Shown: positions 1 through 8,509 of the stretch, piece by piece
Position numbering within the stretch: the stretch's first letter is position 1
How the letters are laid out: each line of letters begins with the position of its first letter
Origin: Pinibacter soli
GTDB lineage: Bacteria; Bacteroidota; Bacteroidia; Chitinophagales; Chitinophagaceae
NCBI RefSeq assembly: GCF_029961145.1
Contig: NZ_JASBRG010000007.1
Location: 57,897-121,896 of the forward strand
Direction of reading: 5' to 3'
DNA: 64,000 nt
Position numbers and translations under genes: made by a program
Notes under the pieces: model-generated
Told to the model about the DNA's origin: nothing
What the model saw: only the letters and a program-made list of their open reading frames with translations
Databases searched by the model: none

Positions 1-952
1 TTTCAATCCATGCTACTGTCGTTTCATTGCCATCCCCGGCATTTGAGAAAAGAATCATTTGATTGTCATCGTATTTGATAGTTGTTGTAGATGTTTCCCC
101 GTGAATAATTTTTATAAGCATTCCGTTTTCAAAAATCAAACTGGTTCTTCCATTTTCATTTCCTTTTCTATTATAGTTTTTTACCGAGATAGGTTGTTGA
201 TCTTTATTGAACTCAATCTTTTTTAAAAGTATTTTTTTGCCATTGGGTTCTGGAAAATAGGTTTCGATGCTTTTCAACCTTGTAAATTTTTGCTCATACA
301 ACGGGGCATCTTCACCTTTATCGTCAGGAAACGGAATTGATAGGTTGCTTAAAAAAGCATTCATTGTTTTTCTTGATTTTTCGGTAACGTTATTCGCGTT
401 TTCCAAAGAGGCAACTTCTTTTTTGTATTTTCTTGTGTTGGCAACATAAGATGATTCCTTGTGTACATTCATCTGTTCCGCTACAAATTCAGTAGCATAA
501 TGAGTTCCTTCTTTTGTTTGCACCTTATCTTCCAGATCTCCTCCCCAATAAGCAAATGCCTGGTAAGAGTTTTCAAAATCGCTTATATCTAACGTTTGTC
601 CGTTTTCAAAAATGACATAAGTGTGTTGATCTATATATATTATTTGCAACGCATCTTTTCCAAAATTTTGAATTAACTCCTTTTCTTCAACATGATCATT
701 ATAACCTACAGTTGGATATTGGTAAACGTTAACTAAAACTAAGCATGGTTTTCCTGCTTGTATACGCAACGTATCAACGACCTTACTCTCTTCTGCTATT
801 ATTTGGTAAGCAGTAGTATCGACAGGAGCGATAATAATACTTTGCTGAGGGATTTTTTTTGCCGTTTTTTTATTCGGTTGAGTTTTTGAATTTTGTGAAA
901 AGCCTGAAAGAGATAAAGCCAGAATAAAAATAACGGCTGGTAATTGTTTCAT
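1..952 (-). CDS. Exported protein of unknown function (3' end cut by window edge)
   Basis: A minus-strand frame opens with ATG at 952 and stays open to base 1, giving 317 codons without a stop. The N-terminus is MKQLPAVIFILALSLSGFSQ, a typical signal peptide with a probable cut after Ser-Gln, followed by a Lys/Gln/Pro-rich linker. The rest is a soluble, charged, Tyr-rich extracytoplasmic sequence. Near the edge it has short beta-strand-like stretches (KNYNRKGNENG, FENGMLIKI, IKYDDNQ) resembling the repeats of exported MORN- or YD-like proteins, but I do not recognise a family. It is transcribed away from the DUF1345 gene. Role unknown; the secreted location is the only inference I would defend. 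Confidence 0.8.
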   Translation of the reverse strand, partial: MKQLPAVIFILALSLSGFSQNSKTQPNKKTAKKIPQQSIIIAPVDTTAYQIIAEESKVVDTLRIQAGKPCLVLVNVYQYPTVGYNDHVEEKELIQNFGKDALQIIYIDQHTYVIFENGQTLDISDFENSYQAFAYWGGDLEDKVQTKEGTHYATEFVAEQMNVHKESSYVANTRKYKKEVASLENANNVTEKSRKTMNAFLSNLSIPFPDDKGEDAPLYEQKFTRLKSIETYFPEPNGKKILLKKIEFNKDQQPISVKNYNRKGNENGRTSLIFENGMLIKIIHGETSTTTIKYDDNQMILFSNAGDGNETTVAWIE

Positions 953-1272
953 TTAGATGTGTTTGTTATTTAATGATATTGATGATTCTCTTTAGCGTTT
1001 CTCTGAGTATTATTTTCTCCTAAGGTTATTCATTCTACAGTATTCATGTTTATTGTTGTAGAATAGAAGAATGCTTTGGCTGGTTTGATAGGCCGCTCCG
1101 GAGAAAACATCAAATATATTCAAGCGAGTCCTAAAGGTTTTTATTGAAAAGCCTTTTGTTTAGTTTGATAGGACTGATTTTATAAAGGGCTGACTTACTT
1201 TTTTTAAAATATTGATTATAAAGTGCTTTTAAAAATTATTCTGTAATTTGAACGAAACATTTCATTCCTCTT
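953..1272. other. Intergenic region between divergent genes
   Basis: About 320 AT-rich bases separate two divergent genes, so promoters for both should lie here. I see one short inverted repeat, ATTCTACA at 1032-1039 and TGTAGAAT at 1057-1064, that could be a hairpin or regulator site. There is no gene, no arm-type repeat and no clear TAnnTTTG box, although GTAATTTG just upstream of the plus-strand gene is close. Confidence 0.4.
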
Positions 1273-1965
1273 ATGGATGCAGAATATGCAAAGCTTCAGA
1301 AAGAAAATTTCTGGTTGCGTTTAACACCAACACATCGCGTAATCATTGGACTTACCGCAGGGGCACTGGTTTTTATTTTATTGAACGCGTTTCAGTTGAA
1401 CGTGTTGCTTCGTCTTACATTTTCGTGGGATATATTTGCCGCCATGCTTATTGTGCTTAGCTGGACGGTGATCTTTGCACGATCCACGGCAAGAATCCGC
1501 GAATTTGCAAGGCGTGAAGATGGTAGTCGTTTGTATGTTTTTCTGCTTGTTTTGATATCGTCTTTCGCCAGCATGATTGCAGTGCTGATGCTCATTTTAT
1601 CTAAAAGTGATTCTGATAAACATCACACCCTTTATTTGATCGCTACTATCGCCGGCATGCTTTTTTCGTGGATCATTGTTCATACAACTTTTACGTTTCA
1701 TTATGCACACATGTATTATGATCACGATGACAACGATCCGCATTTGAAAGTTGGTGGACTCGATTTTCCATCCGAGAAAAAACCTGATTATTTAGATTTT
1801 GCCTACTTCGCATTTGTCATTGGAATGACCTTCCAGGTTTCGGATGTAGAGATCAGTAATCGTAAAATAAGAAGACTTGCTCTTGCGCATGGATTGATCT
1901 CTTTTGTACTCAATACGTTTGTAGTGGCGTTGACGGTGAACTTAATCGCCGGATTAAAGGGATAA
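1273..1965 (+). CDS. DUF1345 family integral membrane protein
   Basis: The 230-residue product has a short cytoplasmic N-terminus and about five hydrophobic helices. The C-terminal half carries the typical DUF1345 block: an acidic segment with DFPSEKKPDYLDFAYFAF, then GMTFQVSDVEIS and RKIRRLALAHGLISF, which I recognise as this family's conserved region. Length matches the family (about 210-230 residues). Function is unknown; members are inner-membrane proteins. The ATG at 1273 leaves a plausible N-terminus of about 20 residues before the first helix. It stands alone, with divergent and downstream unrelated genes, so context gives no clue. Confidence 0.85.
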   Translation: MDAEYAKLQKENFWLRLTPTHRVIIGLTAGALVFILLNAFQLNVLLRLTFSWDIFAAMLIVLSWTVIFARSTARIREFARREDGSRLYVFLLVLISSFASMIAVLMLILSKSDSDKHHTLYLIATIAGMLFSWIIVHTTFTFHYAHMYYDHDDNDPHLKVGGLDFPSEKKPDYLDFAYFAFVIGMTFQVSDVEISNRKIRRLALAHGLISFVLNTFVVALTVNLIAGLKG

Positions 1966-2005
1966 TTTGCTTAGTGTGCCTGGATTCTTTTCATAAAAAC
2001 GTCTT

Positions 2006-2013
2006 TATATTTG
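2006..2013 (+). promoter_or_regulatory. Bacteroidota -7 promoter box TATATTTG
   Basis: TATATTTG matches the Bacteroidota sigma-A consensus TAnnTTTG exactly and lies 74 bases before the ATG at 2088, leaving a 5' leader of roughly 65 bases. Confidence 0.45.
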
Positions 2014-2087
2014 TACCCGGGTCCGGCCTTACGACGAATAGGTCTATCAATCCGGAGCCATTCGAAAATTGTAAACCCTAAGCAGTA

Positions 2088-3716
2088 ATGAAAAAGTTAT
2101 TAATCGTACCCGCTTGCTTTTTGTCGGCAATGTTATTTGCTCAAAAAAGCAACAAATTTGATTTTAAAGTAGGATCTGAATATGACCTGCCACGTAAAAC
2201 AACCGATCTGGCATTCATAGGCAACCAGAAAGATGGCATAGTAAATATCTCCTTAAAAAAGGAAGAATTGATTCTCGTGAGATTCAATCCTTCTACGCTT
2301 GAGAGAACAACAGAACAACGGATTGATCTTGATGCGACCAGAAATTTCAACAGTGAGATATTAACGGACTTTTACAACGGCAGTTACTATTGGATACATA
2401 GTGATTGGGACAAAAGCAGTGAAACAGAAATACTGTATTGCGACAAAGTTGATATTGCAAAAGGAAGAATTGCTGAAGCCAATACCAAATTGCTGGAGAC
2501 AACGAAAATTGCCGGAACATCAGTTGCCAAAGGCTTCTACAACATGAAAACAACTGATAAGTATGGCTTTCAGTACGATGCTGCGCATAAAAAACTCTTG
2601 ATTAGTTACCGTCTTCATCCCGAACAAAAAAACGATAAAAAGAACTATGATAAAATAGGCTTGAACGTGTTTGACGAAAACATGAAAAAAATATGGGGCG
2701 GCGAATTTACGATGCCTTACACAGAAGCTGTAATGGATAACCTGGATTTTTCTGTAGATGCTGAAGGCAATGCATACATGCTCACCAAAGTATATGCCAG
2801 CGATTCACGCAAAGAGGTTGATAAGGAAACGGGAAATCCTGGTTACCATTTCGAGATACTGAAATTTAGCAGGGACAGTAAAAAGCCCGCAATCATTCCG
2901 GTTGAGCTGGATAACTATTTTATTAAGCAAACCTCAATAACTGAAGATTCGCAACATGAACTGGTTGTGGCTTGCACATACAGTAAAAAATCAAAGGGCA
3001 ACGGCACTGAAGGTGTGTTCCTGGCTAAAATAGATCCGAGTGGTAAATTGGTAGGCTATCAAAAAGGGTACTACCAGTTTCCTGCAGAAGAACTGAAAAA
3101 ATTCGAATCGGCAAGAAGCAAAAGAAAAATCGACAAAGAAGAAAATTACGAAGCAAAGAATCTATCAGTTCGTGACATTATTTTAGACAAAGATGGTGGC
3201 ATTTTCATTACGTGTGAAGAATACCAGGTGATAGAGACAAGTTATTACGATAACATGACCCACAGTTATCGCCGTTATATCACCTACTATTATGGAGATA
3301 TTTTTGCATCTAAAATTGATGCTTCCGGTAACTTTCAATGGCTGAGAAAAATTCCAAAGAATCAAAAAGGTTCAGCAGGCAGAGGAACAATGAGTTTTAA
3401 ATTGATCAACGATGCTTCAGGCTATTACTTCCTGTATCTTGACAATTTAAAGAACCTCAACCTGGCAGAGGATGAAACTCCAAAATACCATGTTGACGGT
3501 TACGGTGGCCAGGTGATGGTTACTAAAATTACTAATGATGGCGCTGTTTCAAAAGATCTGCTCTTCGATACAAGAGAAGAAGATATTATGATCTTTCCCG
3601 CAGATTTTTACAAGTTTAACAGCAATCAATTTATAGGCAGGGCGCGGTTGAAAAGGAGTCTTTTTCAGCCATTGCTGATAACTGTGAAGCCGGGTGAAGT
3701 AGTAAGCAGTAAATAA
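2088..3716 (+). CDS. Exported protein of unknown function, beta-propeller-like
   Basis: The 542-residue product begins with a signal peptide (MKKLLIVPACFLSAMLFAQ, cut probably before KSNKFDF). The mature part alternates short hydrophobic strands with DxDG- and DASG-type turns (KIDPSGK, DKDGGIFI, KIDASGNFQW, KITNDGAVSKD). That pattern is usual for secreted six- or seven-bladed propellers of Bacteroidota, but no catalytic motif is visible and I do not recognise a named family. There is no T9SS sorting tail, so it is probably periplasmic or released by the Sec route. A strong hairpin terminator follows within five bases of the stop codon. Confidence 0.8.
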   Translation: MKKLLIVPACFLSAMLFAQKSNKFDFKVGSEYDLPRKTTDLAFIGNQKDGIVNISLKKEELILVRFNPSTLERTTEQRIDLDATRNFNSEILTDFYNGSYYWIHSDWDKSSETEILYCDKVDIAKGRIAEANTKLLETTKIAGTSVAKGFYNMKTTDKYGFQYDAAHKKLLISYRLHPEQKNDKKNYDKIGLNVFDENMKKIWGGEFTMPYTEAVMDNLDFSVDAEGNAYMLTKVYASDSRKEVDKETGNPGYHFEILKFSRDSKKPAIIPVELDNYFIKQTSITEDSQHELVVACTYSKKSKGNGTEGVFLAKIDPSGKLVGYQKGYYQFPAEELKKFESARSKRKIDKEENYEAKNLSVRDIILDKDGGIFITCEEYQVIETSYYDNMTHSYRRYITYYYGDIFASKIDASGNFQWLRKIPKNQKGSAGRGTMSFKLINDASGYYFLYLDNLKNLNLAEDETPKYHVDGYGGQVMVTKITNDGAVSKDLLFDTREEDIMIFPADFYKFNSNQFIGRARLKRSLFQPLLITVKPGEVVSSK

Positions 3717-3720
3717 AATT

Positions 3721-3773
3721 TACAAAATAAAAAAGCAAACTTCTTTTAAAAGAGTTTGCTTTTTTATTTTGTA
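3721..3773. terminator. Bidirectional rho-independent terminator
   Basis: A perfect 21-base inverted repeat (3721-3741 and 3753-3773) has AAAAAAGCAAACT on one side and AGTTTGCTTTTTT on the other, so each strand ends in a T-run. It lies between convergent genes. The right arm overlaps the last codons and stop of the minus-strand HD gene. Confidence 0.85.
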
Positions 3774-4291
3774 AACATTGGTAATGGATTGGAAGGATGT
3801 TTAAATAAATTCTTCGTAATCCTTTTGATAAGAAAAAAATGGAAACCTTTATTGGGCAATAGTTTCCGGATATTGCTGATTTCTTTTGAACTATAGCCAA
3901 ATGTAATGAGGCCAAGCGAAACATCAATGTAATCCGCCTTGCGAAACACTTCTGCAGTTTTATATTCTCCTTTGTATGCGCTTTGTTTGTGATGCCAGTA
4001 AATCATTTGCATCAACTCATCAACAAATGCTTGCTTGTTTTCGCAGATCAAATAATTTTTAGCCTGCTCCATAGATGGTTGCAAATAGTCAATCGTGTTA
4101 TTTGTCCAAATGCCAATATCGTGGAAAACAGCAGCCACAGAGTATTTCCATTCGTTCTCATGGCTGTTGTCAATCATTTTACAATTAAGAAATACGCGAT
4201 ATACATGGTTGCGATATTTCTCATAATCATTGCCAAGAACAGGGTAGAAGCTATTCAGTATATCTTCTATTAAATTATTTGTGTAAGTCAT
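3764..4291 (-). CDS. HD-domain phosphohydrolase
   Basis: The 175-residue protein carries the metal-binding pattern of small HD hydrolases: an early His in NHVYRVFLNC, the HD pair in VAAVFHDIGIW, then YWHHKQSAY further on. There is no signal peptide, so it is cytoplasmic. Members hydrolyse phosphate esters, often of nucleotides, but the substrate cannot be read from the sequence. The stop codon sits inside the bidirectional terminator shared with the convergent upstream gene, and no operon partner is near. Confidence 0.8.
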   Translation of the reverse strand: MTYTNNLIEDILNSFYPVLGNDYEKYRNHVYRVFLNCKMIDNSHENEWKYSVAAVFHDIGIWTNNTIDYLQPSMEQAKNYLICENKQAFVDELMQMIYWHHKQSAYKGEYKTAEVFRKADYIDVSLGLITFGYSSKEISNIRKLLPNKGFHFFLIKRITKNLFKHPSNPLPMFTK

Positions 4292-4463
4292 TGCTCGATT
4301 TTCTTGCGTTAAATGTAATCCACTGAGCCGGTAAAAGCAATGAGCAGCAGTGCTTCACTAACAGAATAAATGCAAATCAAGTCAGCAAAAACTTTTTTTT
4401 GATTGTGCCAACAATCCGGGAACTTAGTTGTAATGACAATGACACTAAAAAACCAAAAGAAAT

Positions 4464-5441
4464 ATGCAAAATGAAATCAAGGTGGCGGATTACGCTACCG
4501 ATCCAAACATTGAGGCTCATACGAAAAGCTTCCTCAACTCATTGAACAGCGGCGACGGAAAACCGATGGAACAAATGACTCCTGGTGAAGCAAGGAGGGT
4601 TCTGGAAGGGGCACAAACATCAGTTACAGTGAATGTTTCCGGAATTGATGTAACGGAAAAAACGATCTCACAAGATGGCTTGTCTGTGAAAATGTATGTT
4701 ATAAAGCCTGCGGGCAAAACAAGTGTATTACCGGTTTTCATGTTCTTTCACGGTGGAGGATGGGTGCTGGGTGATTTTCTTACGCATAAAAGATTTGTTC
4801 GCGACCTAGTAGTGTACTCGGGTGTGGCATGCGTATTTGTTGAATATACCCGTTCTCCGGAAGCTAAATATCCAGCCGCACTGAATGAATGTTATGCCGC
4901 TACGAAATGGGTAGCTGAACATGGCGCCGAAATAAATGTTGATGGTAAAAAACTGGCGGTTGTCGGCAACAGCGTGGGCGGCAATCTTACTGCGGCTACA
5001 GCTTTGATGGCAAAACAAAAAGGTGGTCCTGCATTGAAATTGCAATTGTTGTTCTGGCCGGTTACAAATGCCGACTTCGAGACAGGTTCTTACAACCAAT
5101 ATGCAACCCAAAGATTTCTTACAAAAAACATGATGATCTGGTTCTGGGACAACTATACCGGCGAACAACGAAATGACATACTTGCTTCTCCTCTTAAAGC
5201 AAGCCTTGACCAGTTGAAAGGACTTCCCCCTGCTTATGTACAAACCGCAGAAAACGATGTTTTGCGTGATGAAGGAGAAGCTTACGCAAGAAAAATGGAC
5301 GAAGCAGGAGTGGATGTAACGCTGACAAGAGTGCAGGGCATGATCCATGATTTCGGACTGTTGAACCCGTTAGCGACCACTCCGGCGGTACAGGCAGCTT
5401 TGAGGTCAGCGGGTGCCGAGATCGCGAATGCGCTTAAATAG
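4464..5441 (+). CDS. Alpha/beta hydrolase, hormone-sensitive-lipase-type esterase
   Basis: This 325-residue carboxylesterase of the HSL/bacterial family IV group has the oxyanion-hole motif HGGGW at residues 96-100. The nucleophile is Ser170 in GNSVGGN, the probable catalytic Asp265 is in AENDVLRDEG, and His295 is in MIHDFGLL, so the triad is complete. No signal peptide is present, so it is probably cytoplasmic. The family cleaves short-chain acyl esters; the natural substrate is unknown. The N-terminal 90 residues form the cap. It is a lone gene followed by repeat elements. Confidence 0.9.
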   Translation: MQNEIKVADYATDPNIEAHTKSFLNSLNSGDGKPMEQMTPGEARRVLEGAQTSVTVNVSGIDVTEKTISQDGLSVKMYVIKPAGKTSVLPVFMFFHGGGWVLGDFLTHKRFVRDLVVYSGVACVFVEYTRSPEAKYPAALNECYAATKWVAEHGAEINVDGKKLAVVGNSVGGNLTAATALMAKQKGGPALKLQLLFWPVTNADFETGSYNQYATQRFLTKNMMIWFWDNYTGEQRNDILASPLKASLDQLKGLPPAYVQTAENDVLRDEGEAYARKMDEAGVDVTLTRVQGMIHDFGLLNPLATTPAVQAALRSAGAEIANALK

Positions 5442-5442
5442 A

Positions 5443-5816
5443 AATTAAGAATTAGGAATTAAGAATTGTTTCTGTGTTGCAGGCGAATAAAAATATATAA
5501 TCTCTACGCATTGTAAAAGTTGTCGAGGCCTTCGTTTCTCACGTGCATGTGACCTTCCAATTAAGAAAATTCAAACTAAAGAATCTTAATTCCTAATTCG
5601 ATGTCGTTTAGTTAAGCAACTTTTCAATTACATGGTTGCTATGTCCAGGAAAGAAAGACTGCTTGTCATCGGGGCGAAGGAGGGATCTGTGTGATTGTTT
5701 ACGCATAGTGTTCGTTAGTGAGGCCCAGATCCCTCGTTCCTTGGGATGACAAATGAGATGCTTTTGTTTTTTCAAACACCTTAAATAAACGACATTGAAT
5801 TCCTAATTCTTAATTG
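5443..5816. repeat. Inverted-repeat element (GAATTAGGAATTA family) carrying an inserted MITE-like element
   Basis: The left arm at 5443-5467 reiterates AATTAAG/AATTAGG directly after the esterase stop. The matching TTAATTCCTAATTC arm is at 5582-5599 and again at 5798-5816, with a 195-bp element (5601-5795) between the two copies. The right end abuts the stop codon of the minus-strand Fnr-like gene. This accounts for the whole gap; no other gene is seen. Confidence 0.75.
5601..5795. mobile_element. MITE-like element, copy 1 (terminal inverted repeats ATGTCGTTTAGTTAAG)
   Basis: The 195-bp element begins ATGTCGTTTAGTTAAG and ends CTTAAATAAACGACAT; these termini are inverted repeats matching at 15 of 16 positions. 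Inside is a second inverted repeat around GTCATC...GGAGGGATCTG and CAGATCCCTC...GATGAC. It is about 93% identical, in opposite orientation, to 33311-33507. It has no coding capacity. The direct repeat AATTCCTAATTC on both sides may be a target duplication, although the host arm is itself repetitive. Confidence 0.7.
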
Positions 5817-6490
5817 TTCACAAATCCCCTCAGCTTCTTTGCATTATTAATCTTAATGCTCTTGCCTGAAGTCGTGATGATTTTTTCCTGTAACAGTTCC
5901 GTAAAGAATTTGAATACCGTTTCATAAGTGGAACCCGCATAAGAAGCAATGTCCTGGCGCGTAATGGCTACTGCAATAAATTTATCCTTATTCAATCCGA
6001 ATATTTCCTGCATCTCCAACAGCAATTCTGCAATGCGACCCTTTACATCCATATGTGCGAGATTGCGCATGCGGCGCTCGGCTTTTTTCAATTCTGCTGC
6101 ATACAACTGCATCATTTTATAAGTGAAAGAAGGATTGGTTTTAAATGTCGCTTCAAGAAAATCGTTTGTAATAAAGCATGCCTTACAATCTTCCAATGTT
6201 GTCGCTGAGATAGGATAAATATCATTGTCAACCAGGGCTCGATGCCCCAAAACATCACCGGCTTTTGCAAAGCGGATGATGAGCTCTTTATTGTCTACCC
6301 ATTGTTTATGCACTTTTACAAAGCCCTCGTAAATAAAGTAAATGCCTTTTACGGCATCGCCTTCGGCGAAAATTGTTTCACCGCGTTTAAAGGAATAAGT
6401 GGTTTTCTTCACACTGATTGCGTCGCGCCATTCGGGCATGCAATGAATGCAGAGAAAGCAATTTTCTATATCACATTTAGATACTTGCAT
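5810..6490 (-). CDS. Crp/Fnr-family transcription regulator with N-terminal cysteine cluster
   Basis: This 226-residue regulator has a cyclic-nucleotide-binding-like beta-roll (roughly residues 30-140, with RGETIFAEGD and GDVLGH) and a C-terminal winged helix (TRQDIASYAGSTYETVFKFF). The N-terminus has Cys6, Cys11, Cys14 and Cys17, a CX4CX2CX2C cluster, plus a central pair in LEDCKAC. Such cysteines in Fnr proteins hold an oxygen-sensing Fe-S cluster, so redox or oxygen sensing is likely but not proved. The recognition helix lacks the classical ExxSR of E. coli FNR. It is divergent from the CLC gene. Confidence 0.85.
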   Translation of the reverse strand: MQVSKCDIENCFLCIHCMPEWRDAISVKKTTYSFKRGETIFAEGDAVKGIYFIYEGFVKVHKQWVDNKELIIRFAKAGDVLGHRALVDNDIYPISATTLEDCKACFITNDFLEATFKTNPSFTYKMMQLYAAELKKAERRMRNLAHMDVKGRIAELLLEMQEIFGLNKDKFIAVAITRQDIASYAGSTYETVFKFFTELLQEKIITTSGKSIKINNAKKLRGFVNN

Positions 6491-6516
6491 GGATCAATAA
6501 TAAGTTTTTTTTGCAA

Positions 6517-6676
6517 GCAGATGACGCTGATTTAGCAGATGGGCGCTGATTTTTTTAATATTAATACCTGAATCATTGAATCATTGAGGAGTCGAATTAG
6601 TAAGAGGTCGATTTAATTTTACTGCTTCCTTAGCAGAAAGAAATCAGCGCCCATCTGCCAAATCAGCGTCATCTGC
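6517..6676. repeat. Inverted-repeat element (CAGATGACGCTGATTT family)
   Basis: The left arm 6517-6552 (GCAGATGACGCTGATTTAGC...) pairs with 6641-6676 over 36 bases with only a few mismatches, separated by an 88-base spacer. It lies in the divergent gap between the Fnr-like regulator and the CLC gene. Confidence 0.8.
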
Positions 6677-6709
6677 GTGCCATCAAATCTCAAATCAAAA
6701 AATGTTTAC

Positions 6710-6743
6710 AAATCATCATAATCATGAAGATCTGCGTTCCGTT
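6710..6743. repeat. Solitary right arm of the GGAACGCAGATTTTCATGAT family
   Basis: AATCATCATAATCATGAAGA followed by TCTGCGTTCCG matches the right arms of complete elements at 53310, 56204 and 60368, but no left arm is found upstream. It is probably a half element left by deletion or partial copying. Confidence 0.6.
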
Positions 6744-6788
6744 TCCTTTAAATGTTTTTCAATTTATATTTTTTAATAAAATAACGTC

Positions 6789-6825
6789 TAATTTTGCTTA
6801 AAAATATTGCTTATGCAATATTTTT
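6789..6825 (+). promoter_or_regulatory. Promoter with palindrome at predicted transcription start of the CLC gene
   Basis: TAATTTTG at 6789-6796 is a good -7 box. Directly after it, 6800-6810 and 6815-6825 form a perfect 11-bp inverted repeat (AAAAATATTGC / GCAATATTTTT) with a 4-base loop, ending 16 bases before the ATG. A repressor site at +1 or a 5' hairpin would both fit. Confidence 0.45.
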
Positions 6826-6841
6826 GTAAAAAATACGATTA

Positions 6842-8509
6842 ATGAAAAGTGACAGTATACCTGTAGCGCCATCGCTAAACGTACCCTATGGAAAACAAAA
6901 AAAGCTTAAGACTGAAGTAGTTAACAAACGTGTTTTGTACCTTGCTGTTCAGGCAATTGTAAATGCCGTCATCATTGGATTAATTGCACGTCTCCTCGTT
7001 TACCTGATCAATTTTGTAACCAACATCGCTTTCTACGGAAAGTGGTCTATCCAACCCGCTTCTCCTGCAGGACATCATTTGGGAATGGCTGTGTTGCTCG
7101 TTCCTATTATCGGCAGCATCATTGTTGGTATAATGGCCCGTTACGGATCAAAAGCCATTCGTGGCCATGGCATCCCCGAGGCAATGGAAAAAATTATTCT
7201 TGAGGAGAGCCGTATTCCGCCAATCATTACTTTTCTGAAACCTTTATCCGCCGCCATTTCAATCGGTACCGGTGGTCCTTTTGGCGCCGAAGGTCCGATC
7301 ATCGCAACTGGTGGTGCATTCGGTTCTGTTACAGGTCAATGGATGCACATTTCATCTACGGAAAGAAAGATCATTCTGGCTGCCGGAGCTTGTGCTGGTA
7401 TGTCAGCCATCTTCGGAAGCCCGCTGGCAGCCGTTTTGCTGGCTATCGAATTGCTGTTGTTTGAATTTTCTCCAAGATCAATCATCCCCGTAACGCTTGC
7501 CTGTATCACAGGTGCGGGCATGCACATACTTTTATTTGAGAGCAGACCGGTGTTTGAAATGCCAAACATTCCTGCTCCGTCAGACACTGCATTGATCGTG
7601 TACGTTGTCTTTGGCCTGATCGTTGGAGTTGTTGCCAGTTTTGTTTCGAAGTCTGTGTATGCAGTGGAAGATCTGTTTGAGAAATTGCCCATCCACTGGA
7701 TGTGGTGGCCGGCGATCGGCGCTGTGGCGGTAGGTGTTGTAGGATATTTTGCCCCTGTTACAATGGGCGTTGGTTATAGCAATATTCAAAATTTATTAAC
7801 TGGCAGCTTGCCTTTGCAAATGTTGCTGGTATTGTGCTTCCTTAAATATATATCATGGGTTATTGCGCTGGGCAGCGGTACTTCCGGTGGTACACTTGCG
7901 CCATTGTTTACCATTGGAGGTGCGCTCGGTGCATTGTTGGGCACTTATGCATTGCAACTGTTTCCTTCATTGGGTATTAACGTGGCAACCGCTGCATTGA
8001 TCGGCATGGCAGCTATGTTTGCAGGTGCGTCACGTGCATTGCTAACATCCATTGTGTTTGCACTGGAAACAACTGGGCAAAGCAATGGATTGCTTCCGTT
8101 GATCGCGGCTTGTATTGCGGCGTACGCAATCTCTTTCTTTATGATGAAAGAAAGTATAATGACGGAAAAGATCCACAGAAGGGGGGTAAAAACGCCCAAT
8201 GCTTACGAGCCTGATGTGTTGCAGCAAACGAAGGTTCAGGTGCTCATGTCTCCGGCTCTGCAAGACCACCGCGGTAATTTTTATGTGCATATGTCGGATG
8301 ATATAGCGGTTGCTGCGGAGATAATGGGTAAGTACAACACTGACTCTTTGATTGTTTTAAACGATAACGACGTCGCTGAGGGAATCATTACATCCCGCGC
8401 AATCCTGCAATTCTACAGCAAGGAAAGAGCAAAGACTCATCGCTACGAGTCGCCGGCAAGAACCAGAAGGATTATGGTGAGAGGAAGGAAGCTGTTTCTC
8501 AGGAACTAG
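6842..8509 (+). CDS. CLC-family chloride transporter or channel with C-terminal CBS-like region
   Basis: The 555-residue membrane protein has the three CLC selectivity signatures: GHGIP (108-112), GAEGP with the gating Glu150 (148-152), and GGTLAP further on. After the transmembrane core a C-terminal region (MSPALQDHRGNFYV ... GIITSRAILQ) resembles half of a CBS pair and probably regulates the pore. The residue aligned with the internal proton glutamate of E. coli CLC-ec1 appears to be Leu (AIELLLFEF), so proton coupling is uncertain. An Fnr-like regulator is divergent upstream. Confidence 0.9.
   Translation: MKSDSIPVAPSLNVPYGKQKKLKTEVVNKRVLYLAVQAIVNAVIIGLIARLLVYLINFVTNIAFYGKWSIQPASPAGHHLGMAVLLVPIIGSIIVGIMARYGSKAIRGHGIPEAMEKIILEESRIPPIITFLKPLSAAISIGTGGPFGAEGPIIATGGAFGSVTGQWMHISSTERKIILAAGACAGMSAIFGSPLAAVLLAIELLLFEFSPRSIIPVTLACITGAGMHILLFESRPVFEMPNIPAPSDTALIVYVVFGLIVGVVASFVSKSVYAVEDLFEKLPIHWMWWPAIGAVAVGVVGYFAPVTMGVGYSNIQNLLTGSLPLQMLLVLCFLKYISWVIALGSGTSGGTLAPLFTIGGALGALLGTYALQLFPSLGINVATAALIGMAAMFAGASRALLTSIVFALETTGQSNGLLPLIAACIAAYAISFFMMKESIMTEKIHRRGVKTPNAYEPDVLQQTKVQVLMSPALQDHRGNFYVHMSDDIAVAAEIMGKYNTDSLIVLNDNDVAEGIITSRAILQFYSKERAKTHRYESPARTRRIMVRGRKLFLRN

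Noticed and set aside
1-449. Plus-strand frame at 267-449
   Set aside because: Antisense to the partial exported-protein gene, which is open over the whole region with a clear signal peptide.
2018-2060. GC-rich pairing segments before the gene at 2088, considered as tRNA or riboswitch
   Set aside because: No cloverleaf and no conserved riboswitch core; it is only a short leader with weak self-complementarity.
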